Source: Dehalobacter sp. 12DCB1
GTDB lineage: Bacteria; Bacillota; Desulfitobacteriia; Desulfitobacteriales; Syntrophobotulaceae
Direction: 5' to 3'
Assembly: GCF_004343605.1 (NCBI RefSeq)
Contig: NZ_POSF01000013.1
Span: forward strand, 62,001 to 126,000
DNA: 64,000 nucleotides
The notes under the pieces were generated by a model, which was not told where the DNA came from, ran no database searches, and was given only the letters and a program-made list of their open reading frames with translations. The translations under genes were made by a program, and so were the position numbers. This document shows, piece after piece, positions 53,611 to 63,214 of the stretch (its first letter is position 1; each line of letters starts with the position of its first letter).

Positions 53611-54623
53611 CGATAACTCACTCCTTGTCCAGAAATCACACTGCCTATCCTGACCGGCTCTTCCCCGTTTCCAACCAGAATATCCATGGCCTGTTTTTCA
53701 TTTTCAGGATGAATGACCAGGACAAAGCCAATTCCCATATTAAACGTCCTTAACATCTCCGGATCTTCAACCTTGCCAAGTTTCTGCATCAATTGAAATA
53801 CCGGCGGAATTTGCCATGCAGAAGTGACAATCTCCGTTCCAAGTCCGGACGGCAGAATCCTTGGAATATTTTCAGTCAAACCGCCGCCGGTAATATGTAC
53901 CATACCGGGAACAGCCATCTTATCCAGAAGGGCCAGCACTGACTTTACATAGATCCTGGTCGGGATAATCAGTACCTCCCCGAGTGGCCTCCCGAGTTCC
54001 GGGAACACCTTGTCAAGCGGGTATTCCGCAAAAATCTTGCGGACAAGAGAAAAGCCGTTGCTATGCAGTCCGCTGGACTTCAGACCTAAAAGGATATCCC
54101 CTTCGCGGATGTCCGAACCGTCGATCAGCTTGTCCCGGTTCACCGCACCGACAGCAAAGCCGGCAATATCATATTCTTCTTCAGCGTAAAAGCCGGGCAT
54201 CTCAGCAGTTTCGCCGCCAATGAGTGCACAGCCTGCCAGACGGCAGCCTTCAGCCACACCGCCTACGATGGAGGCAATTCTTTCCGGAACCAGCTTTCCT
54301 ACCGCAAGATAATCGAGGAAAAACAATGGCTCGGCACCCTGGACCAGAACATCATTCACGCACATCGCAACAGCGTCCTGGCCGATGGTATCATGCTTAT
54401 CCAACTGAAAAGCCAGGCGCAATTTTGTTCCGACACCATCCGTACCGGAAACCAGCACGGGGTCAGAATATTTCTGCAGATCCAGGCTGAACAATCCGCC
54501 AAATCCGCCGAGTCCCCCTAAAACTCCGGGCCGCCAGGTTGCAGCTACTGCAGGCTTAATTTTCTCCACAGCTTCATTTCCGGCCTGGATATCCACACCG
54601 GCATCTTTATAGGTAATTCCCAT
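53607..54623 (-). CDS. purM: Phosphoribosylformylglycinamidine cyclo-ligase
   Basis: About 338 residues from ATG 54621-54623 with GGGGGAG upstream; the extra ten codons of open frame overlap the purF end. AIRS motifs: [78 protein letters not shown]. Confidence 0.96.
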   Translation of the reverse strand: MGITYKDAGVDIQAGNEAVEKIKPAVAATWRPGVLGGLGGFGGLFSLDLQKYSDPVLVSGTDGVGTKLRLAFQLDKHDTIGQDAVAMCVNDVLVQGAEPLFFLDYLAVGKLVPERIASIVGGVAEGCRLAGCALIGGETAEMPGFYAEEEYDIAGFAVGAVNRDKLIDGSDIREGDILLGLKSSGLHSNGFSLVRKIFAEYPLDKVFPELGRPLGEVLIIPTRIYVKSVLALLDKMAVPGMVHITGGGLTENIPRILPSGLGTEIVTSAWQIPPVFQLMQKLGKVEDPEMLRTFNMGIGFVLVIHPENEKQAMDILVGNGEEPVRIGSVISGQGVSYR

Positions 54624-54646
54624 GATTACTCCCCCTAACGGTTCGT

Positions 54647-56047
54647 TTAACACTCCATGTCTTCTTTAGAGAACTTCTTCGGAACAGTGGTCGGATAATC
54701 ACCGTTAAAACAGGCCAGGCAAACTGGATCACTGCCTAAAGCCTTTTTCAGCCCTTCCTCCGACAGATAGTACAGGGTGTCCGCTCCTACAAACTTACGA
54801 ATTTCATCAATGTTCATTTGATTGGCAATCAATTTTTCCCTTTCAGCTGTATCGATGCCATAATAACAGGAATACTTCACCGGAGGTGAGCTGACCAGTA
54901 GATGAACCTCCTTGGCGCCGCATCCTTTGACCATCTCGACGAGCTTGGAGCTCGTTGTCCCTCTGACAATCGAATCATCAATCATCACAACCCTACGTCC
55001 GCGGATGACCTGTTTGTTGGCATTCAGCTTAATCCGGACAGCAACTTCTCTTAACTCCTGCGTTGGCTGAATGAACGTCCGTCCAACATACCTGTTTTTG
55101 AGCAGCCCCTCCTCAAAAGGGATACCCAGCGTTTGGGCATAGCCCAGAGCGGCCGGCGTCCCGGAGTCTGGAACCGGAATAATCACATCAGCCTCAATCG
55201 GACATTCTTTCGCCAGCTGAACACCCATTTGCCTCCTGCTTTCCCAGACATTCAGATTATCCAGCGTACTGTCAGGCCGTGCGAAATAAATATATTCAAA
55301 AGAACAGGGAGCAATCCGTTCCTGCGGCGTACCCAAACGGGTATGAAGTCCTGTTTCGTCAATTGTCACGACTTCTCCTGGTTTAACGTCCCTGACAAAT
55401 TCCGCGCCGATCGTATCAAGTGCACAGCTTTCCGAAGCAAAACAGTACCGTTCTCCCAAACGTCCGATGCACAAGGGCCTCAGACCATGGGGATCTCTCG
55501 CCCCGACAATTTTGTCTTCAGCCATAATTAGCAGTGCATAGGCTCCTTTGATGTCAATCATCGTTTTGATAATTGCATCTTCCAGGCTATGCCTGCGGTA
55601 ACGTGCAATCATATTCAGAATGACTTCGCTGTCAATGGTTGTCTGAAAGACTGTTCCCTGACTGCCAAGTTCTTGTCTGATTTCTACGGCGTTCGTCAGA
55701 TTCCCATTATGTGCGAGCGCCATCATCCCATTCTGAAAGTGAACAACCAGCGGCTGTGCATTCGATAACAGACTTGAACCCGTTGTTGAATACCGGACAT
55801 GTCCGATCGCCATTTTCCCTTGCAGACCTGCAAGCAAATCAGGCGAAAATACCTCGGATACCAAGCCCATTCCTTTTTCTACAACGATTTTTCTTCCATC
55901 GGAAACAGCAATCCCCGCACTTTCCTGTCCCCTATGCTGCAGCGCATAAAGGCCATAATAAGTCAGACGGGCAATTTCCTTTTCAGGAGCAAAAATTCCG
56001 AAGAGACCACACTCCTCTTTGGGCTTGTCATCCCAGAACAAATCCAC
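54647..56047 (-). CDS. purF: Amidophosphoribosyltransferase
   Basis: About 466 residues from GTG 56045-56047, which has GGAG 9 nt upstream; a TTG two codons earlier sits too close. A short propeptide precedes the nucleophilic Cys in [12 protein letters not shown]. PRTase signature [21 protein letters not shown]-terminal [11 protein letters not shown] and other cysteines fit the [4Fe-4S] type known from Bacillus. Commits PRPP to purine synthesis. Directly follows purC here, with no purS/Q/L. Confidence 0.95.
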   Translation of the reverse strand: MDLFWDDKPKEECGLFGIFAPEKEIARLTYYGLYALQHRGQESAGIAVSDGRKIVVEKGMGLVSEVFSPDLLAGLQGKMAIGHVRYSTTGSSLLSNAQPLVVHFQNGMMALAHNGNLTNAVEIRQELGSQGTVFQTTIDSEVILNMIARYRRHSLEDAIIKTMIDIKGAYALLIMAEDKIVGARDPHGLRPLCIGRLGERYCFASESCALDTIGAEFVRDVKPGEVVTIDETGLHTRLGTPQERIAPCSFEYIYFARPDSTLDNLNVWESRRQMGVQLAKECPIEADVIIPVPDSGTPAALGYAQTLGIPFEEGLLKNRYVGRTFIQPTQELREVAVRIKLNANKQVIRGRRVVMIDDSIVRGTTSSKLVEMVKGCGAKEVHLLVSSPPVKYSCYYGIDTAEREKLIANQMNIDEIRKFVGADTLYYLSEEGLKKALGSDPVCLACFNGDYPTTVPKKFSKEDMEC

Positions 56048-56130
56048 AGTCAAGGACTCCTTTCATCTACTGTCATATACTGTCTCTGTCCCTAGCAATT
56101 ATGTTTTAGTATCGTATTTTAGTGATCGCT

Positions 56131-56850
56131 TTAAGCATTTTCTACGGCGTTCTTCAGACGGGTATATACTTCGGCATACGCTTCTTCAATCTTGCCGAGA
56201 TCGCGGCGGAAACGGTCCTTATCCAGCTTTTCTCCGGTATCTTTGTCCCAGAAGCGGCAGGTGTCCGGAGAAATCTCATCTCCGAGCATAACTTTACCGT
56301 CAATCAGACCAAACTCCAGCTTGTAGTCAACCAGATCAATCCCAGCCTTGGCAACAATTTTGTTCATAAGCTCATTGACCTTCAAAGCAATTTCTTTCAT
56401 TTTGTTGATTTGTTCGATCGTTGCCCATCCCATCGCAATCGCATGGGTTTCATTAACCATCGGATCACCGAGCGCGTCATCCTTGTAATAAAGCTCAAGT
56501 ACAGGAGAAGCCAGAGGATAACCCTCTTCTTTGCCAACCTTCTTCACGAGACTGCCGGCTACAATATTACGGACAACGATTTCCAGCGGAACCATCTGCA
56601 GGCGGCGAACAATTTGTTCTCTGTCATTTAAAAGCTCAACAAAATGTGTATCCACGCCGTTTCTTTGAAGATAGGAAAACATCATTGCGGACATCTTATT
56701 GTTGATGATCCCTTTATCAACAATGGTGCCCTTTTTTATCCCGTTAAAGGCAGTTGCATCATCTTTATACTCGACCCAGAAAACATTTTTGTCATTCGTA
56801 TCATAGATTTTTTTGGCTTTGCCTTCATACAGCATTGCAAGCTTTTCCAT
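56131..56850 (-). CDS. purC: SAICAR synthetase
   Basis: 239 residues. [71 protein letters not shown]. Joins aspartate to CAIR. ATG with GGAGGGTTATGAT upstream; 69 bp after purB. Confidence 0.96.
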   Translation of the reverse strand: MEKLAMLYEGKAKKIYDTNDKNVFWVEYKDDATAFNGIKKGTIVDKGIINNKMSAMMFSYLQRNGVDTHFVELLNDREQIVRRLQMVPLEIVVRNIVAGSLVKKVGKEEGYPLASPVLELYYKDDALGDPMVNETHAIAMGWATIEQINKMKEIALKVNELMNKIVAKAGIDLVDYKLEFGLIDGKVMLGDEISPDTCRFWDKDTGEKLDKDRFRRDLGKIEEAYAEVYTRLKNAVENA

Positions 56851-56919
56851 ATCATAACCCTCCAGTATTCAATGTCTAAATTAACACCGATATTCAATTT
56901 TAATCGTTTAATAAACCGT

Positions 56920-58218
56920 TTATTTCAGTAGCCCGACTCTGCGGAAAATATAGTCAATGTTTTTCGTATGATACTCATAATCAAACAGCGCATCGACTTC
57001 TTCTTTGGTTAGGAACTGCATGATCTCAGCATCCTGAAGCACATAATCCTTAAACGGTACTTTGGTGTCCCAGGCTCTCATTGCATTTTTTTGTACCAAC
57101 GCGTAGGATGTCTCCCTGCTCATGCCCTTATCAACCAGCGATAGCATAACCCTTTGGGAAAAGATCAGGCCATAGACCTTTTCAATGTTTGTCATCATCT
57201 GTTCCGGGGACACTCTTAATCCTTCCAAAGTCTGAATCATCTTATGCAGCATATAATCCAGTGCAATGGTGCTGTCAGGAAGGATCACGCGTTCAGCTGA
57301 GGAATGGGATATATCTCTTTCATGCCAGAGTGCGACATTTTCAAAAGCGACCTGAGCATTTCCGCGGATTAGGCGGGCCATTCCGCAAATTCTTTCCGAA
57401 ATAACCGGGTTTTTCTTATGCGGCATCGCTGAAGAGCCTTTTTGTCCCTTGCCAAAAGGTTCTTCCACCTCGTGGACGTCCGTCCGCTGCAGATTACGAA
57501 TCTCGGTCGCAATCTTATCAAGTGAAGAAGCGATTCCGGCCAACACACCCACATAGAATGCATGCCTGTCCCGCTGGATAATCTGGGTTGACACTGGAGC
57601 CGGCTTTAAACCCAGGCTCTCACAGACCCATTCTTCCACGGCAGGATCAACATTCGCAAACGTACCGACTGCACCTGAAACCTGGCCTACCCGGATCTCT
57701 TCGCGCGCATATTTTAGCCGCTCTTTCTGCCGTTTCATTTCGTCATACCAAAGTGCGAATTTCAGGCCGAATGTAATCGGTTCGGCATGAATCCCGTGTG
57801 ATCTTCCCATTTGCAGCGTATCTTTGTATTCGAGGGCTTTTCTGCCCAAAACATCAATCAGCTTATCCATCTTCTCGAGCAGGATATCGGAAGCCTCAAC
57901 CAGCTGCAGTGAGAGCGATGTATCCAGTACATCGGAAGAGGTCAGTCCAAGATGGATATATTTAGCTTCATCGCCGACGTTTTCAGCGACATTGGTCAAA
58001 AAGGCCAGCACGTCATGCTGGGTGACTTCTTCAATTTCCTTGACCCTGTCCCAGGAAAAAGCGGCCTTCTGACGAATCACTTCGACAGCCTCTTGCGGGA
58101 TCTTTCCTTTTTTCGCCCATCCTTCGCAGGCTGCAACTTCTATCTTCAGCCATAGCGTTAGACGGTATTCATCTTTCCATATTCTCCCCATAGCGGGAAG
58201 CGTATACCTTTCTATCAC
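56920..58218 (-). CDS. purB: Adenylosuccinate lyase
   Basis: 432 residues. Fumarase/aspartase superfamily signature GSSAMPHKKNP; TQHDVLAFLTNVAE; LGLTSSDVLDTSLSLQL; HGIHAEPITFGLKFALW. Acts twice in purine synthesis. GTG start with GGAG. It lies 27 bp after purE. Confidence 0.96.
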   Translation of the reverse strand: MIERYTLPAMGRIWKDEYRLTLWLKIEVAACEGWAKKGKIPQEAVEVIRQKAAFSWDRVKEIEEVTQHDVLAFLTNVAENVGDEAKYIHLGLTSSDVLDTSLSLQLVEASDILLEKMDKLIDVLGRKALEYKDTLQMGRSHGIHAEPITFGLKFALWYDEMKRQKERLKYAREEIRVGQVSGAVGTFANVDPAVEEWVCESLGLKPAPVSTQIIQRDRHAFYVGVLAGIASSLDKIATEIRNLQRTDVHEVEEPFGKGQKGSSAMPHKKNPVISERICGMARLIRGNAQVAFENVALWHERDISHSSAERVILPDSTIALDYMLHKMIQTLEGLRVSPEQMMTNIEKVYGLIFSQRVMLSLVDKGMSRETSYALVQKNAMRAWDTKVPFKDYVLQDAEIMQFLTKEEVDALFDYEYHTKNIDYIFRRVGLLK

Positions 58219-58245
58219 AGAAATTCTCCTTTATCTTAATATTTT

Positions 58246-58740
58246 CTAAACTTTCAGTTTATCCTGAAGCGCACTATCCTTGGCTTCAACATCTGCTGCC
58301 ATTTTTTGTCTAAAAGCTTTTAGCTGGTTCTGCAGTTCCGGATCAGCTATCGCCAGCATTTCTACAGCTAAAAGCGCTGCGTTGCGGGCACCGTTGATCC
58401 CGACCGTGGCGACCGGGATGCCCGGAGGCATTTGCACAATCGCATAAAGCGCATCAACCCCCTCCAAAGCGCCACTCTTGATCGGGACACCAATAACAGG
58501 GAGCGTCGTGGCTCCGGCGATCACACCTGGAAGATGCGCGGCCATACCGGCTCCGGCAATAATCACTTTTCCTCCCTGCTTCTCAAAACTTTCCACCCAT
58601 TCCACGGTTCTTTTCAGCGTGCGGTGAGCAGAAGATATTTTCATTTCAAAGGGTACTGAAAATTGCTGCAGAATTTTTGCTGCTTCCTCCATGATGGAAA
58701 AATCAGAATCGCTGCCCATGATTACACCAACAGAGATCAT
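58246..58740 (-). CDS. purE: N5-carboxyaminoimidazole ribonucleotide mutase (PurE)
   Basis: 164 residues. GVIMGSDSDFSIMEEAAKIL, SAHRTLKRTVEW, IAGAGMAAHLPGVIAG, LPVIGVPIKSGALEGVDALYAIVQMPPGIPVATVGING. First gene of the pur operon behind a PurR-type operator. No purK is adjacent; this looks like the bacterial class I enzyme that normally works with PurK, which would have to be encoded elsewhere. Confidence 0.94.
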   Translation of the reverse strand: MISVGVIMGSDSDFSIMEEAAKILQQFSVPFEMKISSAHRTLKRTVEWVESFEKQGGKVIIAGAGMAAHLPGVIAGATTLPVIGVPIKSGALEGVDALYAIVQMPPGIPVATVGINGARNAALLAVEMLAIADPELQNQLKAFRQKMAADVEAKDSALQDKLKV

Positions 58741-58831
58741 TCGTTCATTTCCTCCTTTAGATGCTTTTTCTTATTTGTGAGCAGAAATAATCACAAATCC
58801 ACAATAATTATCTGCAATAAATTCTAAACAT

Positions 58832-58860
58832 ATTTTACCCGACAACAAATACAGGGTCAA
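58832..58860 (-). promoter_or_regulatory. Sigma-A promoter of the pur operon
   Basis: Minus strand TTGACC (58855-58860), 17 bp, TAAAAT (58832-58837). About 85-nt leader to purE. It lies just downstream of the PurBox. Confidence 0.8.
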
Positions 58861-58867
58861 TCAGAAT

Positions 58868-58903
58868 CCGAACATTATTTTGTTTTTTTGTTCTAATGTT
58901 CGG
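58868..58903. promoter_or_regulatory. PurR-type operator (PurBox) upstream of purE
   Basis: Perfect inverted arms CCGAACATTA (58868-58877) and TAATGTTCGG (58894-58903), 16-bp spacer. Core CCGAACA and 16-nt spacing match the Bacillus PurBox pair, placed just upstream of the -35 box. Suggests repression by a PurR (PRPP-responsive) protein encoded elsewhere. Confidence 0.85.
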
Positions 58904-58919
58904 AATATAACCAAAATAA

Positions 58920-58952
58920 GAGACCTCCCACAGCAATGCTACGAAAGGTCTC
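58920..58952 (-). terminator. Hairpin after the HD-GYP gene
   Basis: GAGACCT (58920-58926) / AGGTCTC (58946-58952) followed on the minus strand by TTATTTTGG. The stem lies 84 bp past the HD-GYP stop and just upstream of the pur control region, insulating the two units. Confidence 0.6.
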
Positions 58953-59035
58953 CCTATCGTGTTCATACATTTAGGCCTTGGATATCCATATTCTTGCCGC
59001 CTTCGTTCCAATTTTCGTAGAGAAATAATACTTCA

Positions 59036-60103
59036 TCAATGATCCACAATGCTGGTGATCATCGTAGATAAATGCTTGGATAAATCTAGGTCATCTGGAT
59101 TGTCCAGGGCCTGATCGCCTTGAGCAATTACCCTGACCACCGGTCTTGTTGGCAAAATAGGGTTTTGTTTGATAACAACACCGCGCAAACCATTGCTAAG
59201 CTCTATACCGGTTCCTACCGGATACGGCGCCACAGACTGAGCAAAAATGCAAACGATTTCAGGGTCAAACTGCAGCCCCGAATGAACAATGACATATTCG
59301 TATGCCAGGTAAGGGGGCATTGCATCGCGATAAGGACGCTTGCTGGTCAAAGCCTCATACACGTCGGCAACAGAGGCAATCCTGGCGTATTCATGAATTT
59401 CATTCTCTCTTAGCCCCCTGGGGTAGCCCCCGCCCTTCCATTTTTCATGATGCTGCAGCGCAACATGGGCAGATAGGATGCTGAAATCGCGGTTTCCGCG
59501 GATATATTCGTAACCATATAGCGGATGGGCCTTAATCTGCTGGAATTCTTCTTCTTCCAATTTACCTTTTTTATTCAGAATTTCTTTCGATATTTTTGTT
59601 TTTCCGATGTCATGCATCAGAACTCCCATCCCAAGCTCCAAAAGCTGATTTTGCGTAAAGCCTTTGCCGATTCCGAGCATCAAAGCCAAGACTGTGGTAT
59701 TGATCGAATGATGATATGTATATTCGTCGTAGCCATTAATATCAGTTAGATTACTGAGGATATCAGAACTGTGCAACAAATCCTGAACAAGATTCAGAAC
59801 CGCATAACGGACTGAATCCGCATCTATCTCCGCCTCCGGATTTTTCTCCAGTTCATCGGTAACCCCCCGAACCGCATTATAGGCAATTTCTTTGGTCTTG
59901 TCCGTAATGGCATAACCGATTTCAATATCTTGAAATCGTTCATCTTGAATGAATACCATATCGTAGCCGATATCTTTAAGCTTTGACAGATAATTCTTAT
60001 CGAGTGCGACTCCTTCACCGAGAAGGATCCTACCGTAGGAGTTTCTTATCGGTTTGGCCAACAAAGATCCTTCCTGAACATATTTGATATTGACTAACCT
60101 CAT
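59036..60103 (-). CDS. HD-GYP domain phosphodiesterase-like protein
   Basis: 355 residues. N-terminal DUF3391-like region (1-100), HD-GYP domain (about 120-290) with YHHSINTT, LMHDIGKTKIS (HD), HPLYGYE, HHEKWKGGGYPRGL (the GYP motif) and ASVADVYEALTS. Metal and GYP residues are intact, so it probably hydrolyses c-di-GMP. No sensor or membrane segment. Promoter TTGGTT-N18-TATAAT at 60148-60177; AAGGAG before the ATG. Monocistronic. A possible counterpart to the GGDEF-EAL protein at 4 kb. Confidence 0.9.
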   Translation of the reverse strand: MRLVNIKYVQEGSLLAKPIRNSYGRILLGEGVALDKNYLSKLKDIGYDMVFIQDERFQDIEIGYAITDKTKEIAYNAVRGVTDELEKNPEAEIDADSVRYAVLNLVQDLLHSSDILSNLTDINGYDEYTYHHSINTTVLALMLGIGKGFTQNQLLELGMGVLMHDIGKTKISKEILNKKGKLEEEEFQQIKAHPLYGYEYIRGNRDFSILSAHVALQHHEKWKGGGYPRGLRENEIHEYARIASVADVYEALTSKRPYRDAMPPYLAYEYVIVHSGLQFDPEIVCIFAQSVAPYPVGTGIELSNGLRGVVIKQNPILPTRPVVRVIAQGDQALDNPDDLDLSKHLSTMITSIVDH

Positions 60104-60147
60104 GTGTACTCCTTGTTATCAAGATTAAGGGTGCTTTGACTGGTGTA

Positions 60148-60177
60148 ATTATACCATTAAAATGACGATGAAACCAA
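60148..60177 (-). promoter_or_regulatory. Promoter of the HD-GYP gene
   Basis: Minus strand TTGGTT (60172-60177), 18 bp, TATAAT (60148-60153), about 45 bp upstream of the start codon. Confidence 0.65.
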
Positions 60178-60224
60178 GACATTTGTATCCTTCGCGAGCA
60201 TTGTCTTATACTTATTATACACGT

Positions 60225-60269
60225 AGAAAAAAGCTGCTGCAGACACCTTTGTCTGAGCAGCTTTTTTTG
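60225..60269. terminator. Bidirectional terminator between ABC permease and HD-GYP gene
   Basis: AGCTGCT (60232-60238) / AGCAGCT (60256-60262) extended by CAGACA/TGTCTG around CCTT, with an A-run on the left and seven Ts on the right. On the minus strand it ends the GntR-ABC operon. Confidence 0.85.
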
Positions 60270-60297
60270 TTATTCATTATTTGAGATATTTCTTCTA

Positions 60298-61083
60298 TCA
60301 CATATCCATTTTATTCTCAAGCAAGTAAGCGGAGACACCAAAGAAAACGGCACCCAGCACCACCTGAATCAAAATTTGAATCGAAAGAAATGTATAACTT
60401 GGCACTCCTGGACCGATCATCGAATTGGCATTAAAGATATCTGCTGTCAACGTGTTTGTTATGGCACTATCAGCCCAGGCTAACAGCATAAAGATGATGA
60501 AGCTGATCAAACCGCCGAATTTCCTCTCAGCAAGAATGCTCTTACGAATGGATATGGCAGCATAGATCATTAAAAACAGGCCCACAATCGATACAAACAT
60601 CATCAACAGACTCACTGTAAAATAAGAAGTCAGATTAACCCCTTCCAGGTGGACTTGACTGATGACCTCAGAAAAGAGATCACTCCCTACCAAAGTCCGC
60701 AGAGGTTCTCCGTAAAACCCTATAAAATTGCCCGCAAGCAGCAGAATATAGACCAGTAGAAACAGTAATCCTTCCAATATTGCAGTAATAACCTTGCTCC
60801 CAAGGATCTTGTAGCCACTGTTCGGCGTCAGCATAAACATATACCCCGTCTTATGGTCAAGATCGCGGCTGTACATCATAATCACATCAATAATATACAG
60901 TACAAAAAAGATGCCAAGTATTCCCGAAAAAAATGCCCCCAGTACGATCATCTGTTCTTCGGGTGTATGCGCACCGATTTGTAGTTTCACCAAAACAAAT
61001 GCATTCAGGATCAGGACAATGGCCATAAAAATGCCCAACACCCTCCATTTTCGGATAAATTCATATTTAATCAGATTAACCAT
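60298..61083 (-). CDS. ABC transporter permease
   Basis: About 261 residues from ATG 61081-61083, with GGAGG upstream; the open frame extends 22 codons into the ATPase gene. Six hydrophobic helices (for example IFMAIVLILNAFVLVKL and FFSGILGIFFVLYIIDVIMMYS). Belongs to the ABC-2-like permeases paired with YtrB-type ATPases. Start overlaps the ATPase stop by 8 bp. Substrate unknown. Confidence 0.85.
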   Translation of the reverse strand: MVNLIKYEFIRKWRVLGIFMAIVLILNAFVLVKLQIGAHTPEEQMIVLGAFFSGILGIFFVLYIIDVIMMYSRDLDHKTGYMFMLTPNSGYKILGSKVITAILEGLLFLLVYILLLAGNFIGFYGEPLRTLVGSDLFSEVISQVHLEGVNLTSYFTVSLLMMFVSIVGLFLMIYAAISIRKSILAERKFGGLISFIIFMLLAWADSAITNTLTADIFNANSMIGPGVPSYTFLSIQILIQVVLGAVFFGVSAYLLENKMDM

Positions 61084-61774
61084 GGTAAACCTCCTTATAC
61101 AATGCCTCAATTGAACAGGATTTCTCCATTCTGAATTTTTCCGCGTCACCAGCCAAGACGACCGTTCCGTGATCCAGGAAAATTACTTCATCCAGAACCG
61201 TTTCCAATTCACTGACCAGATGGCTGGAAATGATCACTGCACAGTCATCACGGAACGCACCCATGATCATCTTTATAATTTTTTCCCTGGAAATCGGGTC
61301 GATTCCATTCAGAGGTTCGTCCAGCAGATATAGCCTGGCCTTCCGGGCCATCGTCACGGACAGCTTGAGTCTGGCTTTCATGCCTGTAGACAGGCTGCTG
61401 ACCTTCATATCTTCCTGCAACTCCATAAAGGTTAAATATTCCAGTGCTTTATTCCGGTCAAAGTCTTCATACATGTCGGCATAAAAATCAAGGATCCTAT
61501 TAATTTTCATCCAGCCGAACAGATAATCATCCGTCGGCATAAAAGCCGTGCATTTTTTGGTTTCCGCTCCGATCGGATGACCGTTAACAGTCATTCTGCC
61601 GGAGGTTGGCTTAAAAAGTCCCGCAGCAATCTTGAAAAAGGTAGTCTTCCCACTGCCGTTAGGCCCGAGCAGCCCGTATACTTTGCCCTCTTCGATCTCC
61701 AGATCCAGGTCGTGCAGTGCCTTGTTCCGAAAAAATCCTTTGCTGACATTTTCAGCAATCAATACAGATGTCAT
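61076..61774 (-). CDS. ABC transporter ATP-binding protein
   Basis: 232 residues. Walker A LLGPNGSGKTTFFKIAAG, signature-like SLSTGMKARLKLSVTMA (LSxG), Walker B ARLYLLDEPLNGIDP, switch His in IISSHLVSELE. YtrB/CcmA-like single-domain exporter ATPase. ATG overlaps the gntR stop (ATGA). One operon with regulator and permease. Confidence 0.92.
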   Translation of the reverse strand: MTSVLIAENVSKGFFRNKALHDLDLEIEEGKVYGLLGPNGSGKTTFFKIAAGLFKPTSGRMTVNGHPIGAETKKCTAFMPTDDYLFGWMKINRILDFYADMYEDFDRNKALEYLTFMELQEDMKVSSLSTGMKARLKLSVTMARKARLYLLDEPLNGIDPISREKIIKMIMGAFRDDCAVIISSHLVSELETVLDEVIFLDHGTVVLAGDAEKFRMEKSCSIEALYKEVYHG

Positions 61775-62139
61775 TGAACAGCCTCCTTATCCAGCCTGCT
61801 TTTTATCAGCTCAATCATGTCGTTAAAATTAAATCCCAATTCTATCATTCCTTCAATAAAGTTTCTGACGATATCCTCTGCCATTTCTTTTTTCATAATC
61901 TCCACCTTCTCCTCCGATTCTGTAATAAAAGTACCTACCCCTCGTTTGGTAAAGGTCACTCCTTCCCGCTCCAGTTCATTGAAAACCCTTACCATGGTAT
62001 TGGGATTGACCTTCAGGTTTTGGGCATATTCCCTTGATGACAGCAGTTTTTCGCCTAAATTCATTTTTCCTAGAATGATGTCTTTCTTAATCAAATTCAT
62101 AATCTGAATATAAATCGGCGCAGTATTATCAAAATTCAT
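61771..62139 (-). CDS. GntR-family regulator, YtrA subfamily
   Basis: 122 residues. N-terminal winged HTH (about 10-75; PIYIQIMNLIKKDIILGKMNLGEKLLSSREYAQNLKVNPNTMVRVFNELEREG) and a short C-terminal helical segment, the YtrA layout. Such regulators repress the ABC operon they head and respond to envelope stress or substrates. Its own promoter is covered by a large palindrome, so autoregulation is very likely. The ribosome-binding site AAGGGGTGA touches the palindrome's edge. Confidence 0.92.
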   Translation of the reverse strand: MNFDNTAPIYIQIMNLIKKDIILGKMNLGEKLLSSREYAQNLKVNPNTMVRVFNELEREGVTFTKRGVGTFITESEEKVEIMKKEMAEDIVRNFIEGMIELGFNFNDMIELIKSRLDKEAVQ

Positions 62140-62149
62140 TATGTCACCC

Positions 62150-62203
62150 CTTCAACATTATACTAGTGCACTATTTATATAGTACACTAGTATAATGTTG
62201 AAG
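62150..62203. promoter_or_regulatory. 54-bp near-perfect palindromic operator of the GntR-ABC operon
   Basis: Two 24-bp arms (62150-62173 and 62180-62203) match with one mismatch around a 6-nt centre (TTTATA). The -10 box lies inside it and the -35 overlaps its outer edge. Sub-palindromes such as ACTAGTGCACTA and TACACTAGTATA fit the paired half-sites expected of YtrA-type repressors. Confidence 0.8.
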
Positions 62204-62207
62204 TCAA
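62179..62207 (-). promoter_or_regulatory. Sigma-A promoter of gntR-ABC operon
   Basis: Minus strand TTGACT (62202-62207), 17 bp, TACTAT (62179-62184). Strong spacing; fully overlapped by the palindromic operator. Confidence 0.8.
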
Positions 62208-62409
62208 GTGATAATAAACAACCATGCACGATGGGAACACCAGTAGACTTTGCCGATCTACAGCCAGGAGGTATTTAAGCCAAGCGCGGGATTAATTAGC
62301 AAATACTAAAATATTTCTTGCCCTTGATCCAAAGTAAGTCTAGGATAATAATAAATAGTTGCTATCTTATTAAAATCTTATTGAAAGACTCTTTCGGAAG
62401 GAGATAAAC
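62208..62409. other. gntR-rdhK divergent intergenic region
   Basis: AT-rich spacer. A weak candidate promoter for rdhK is TTGATC-N16-TAATAA around 62324-62351. No clean dehalobox (TTAAT-N4-ATTAA) is visible. No repeat ends or insertion scar could be recognised. Confidence 0.4.
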
Positions 62410-63102
62410 ATGGGAAAAATAATGAATGATCATTATATTTTACCCCAAAATTTTTATCCAATGTTGAAATTGCGCGATTACCTTCACTTGGGAATCACCC
62501 GTAATTATCGCAAAGGAGAATCCATCGTCTTCCCTGGAGAAACCATTGATAGTGTCATCTTAGTACTTTCGGGAAAATTGGGTATCAGCTTCATGCATGA
62601 GGATGGAAAGCAAAAATTTATGTATCATGCGGATCCGTACACTTTCATAGATGAAGCCCTTGGCATATTTACAAGCTCTTATGTTCATGTTTTTTCGGAG
62701 GAAGATAGCAGCGTCTGTTTTTTTGAAAAATATCAATTCCTTATGATCCTTCATGAGAACAAAGAATTACTTTTGGAATTTATTACGTGTTTTTCATCCA
62801 AACGTTGTTATTTCATGCATGAGGCTAGTGAGGCGGTTCTTTATAAGCCATCCGTCAGGATTTTACGATTTTTTTATTTACTCTGCAGTACACAAGGGAA
62901 ATTGGCTGATAATGTTTATGAAATCGATGTGAAAATATCTCAAAGAGAAATTTCTGAAATGACAGGGGTTCACTTTATAACGGTCAATAAGATTTTAAGA
63001 TATCTAAAAAAAGAAAATATTTTAAACAAAACAAGGAGTAAAATTATCATTTATGACTTACCACAACTAAAAGCTTTGATTGAGGATTGGATCAATCATT
63101 AA
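62410..63102 (+). CDS. rdhK: CRP/FNR-family regulator of reductive dehalogenase genes (CprK/RdhK type)
   Basis: 230 residues. N-terminal cyclic-nucleotide-like beta-barrel sensor domain (about 15-115), dimerisation helix, C-terminal HTH (about 165-215; KISQREISEMTGVHFITVNKILRYLKKENIL). Size and position directly upstream of rdhBA match CprK, which binds halogenated aromatics and activates at dehaloboxes. There are several cysteines but no FNR [4Fe-4S] cluster motif. Effector cannot be predicted. ATG with GGAAGGAG; followed by its own terminator. Confidence 0.87.
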   Translation: MGKIMNDHYILPQNFYPMLKLRDYLHLGITRNYRKGESIVFPGETIDSVILVLSGKLGISFMHEDGKQKFMYHADPYTFIDEALGIFTSSYVHVFSEEDSSVCFFEKYQFLMILHENKELLLEFITCFSSKRCYFMHEASEAVLYKPSVRILRFFYLLCSTQGKLADNVYEIDVKISQREISEMTGVHFITVNKILRYLKKENILNKTRSKIIIYDLPQLKALIEDWINH

Positions 63103-63104
63103 AT

Positions 63105-63130
63105 ACCGCCGAAAGGCGGTTTATTTTTTT
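63105..63130 (+). terminator. Terminator of rdhK
   Basis: ACCGCC-GAAA-GGCGGT (63105-63120) followed by TTATTTTTTT. Classic GNRA-capped hairpin and T-run; separates rdhK from rdhBA, which therefore need their own promoter. Confidence 0.88.
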
Positions 63131-63194
63131 CTATAAAAAATGCAAAAAAATTGTTCCACCTAATATGCAATGTAATCCAGGACTTATAACCGAC

Positions 63195-63214
63195 ATTGTA
63201 ATAAACAATACAAT
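63195..63214 (+). promoter_or_regulatory. Candidate RdhK operator upstream of rdhB
   Basis: Perfect inverted repeat ATTGTA-N8-TACAAT. Read as a CRP/FNR 5-4-5 site it is GTAAT-AAAC-AATAC, 7 of 10 matches to the dehalobox TTAAT-N4-ATTAA. A possible -10 (TATAAA, 63220-63225) lies close behind, so geometry differs from the usual -41.5 class II site. Confidence 0.5.

Noticed and set aside
58741..58860. Guanine/purine riboswitch in the purE leader
   Set aside because: The leader is only about 85 nt and lacks the conserved purine-aptamer loops; control is explained by the PurBox.
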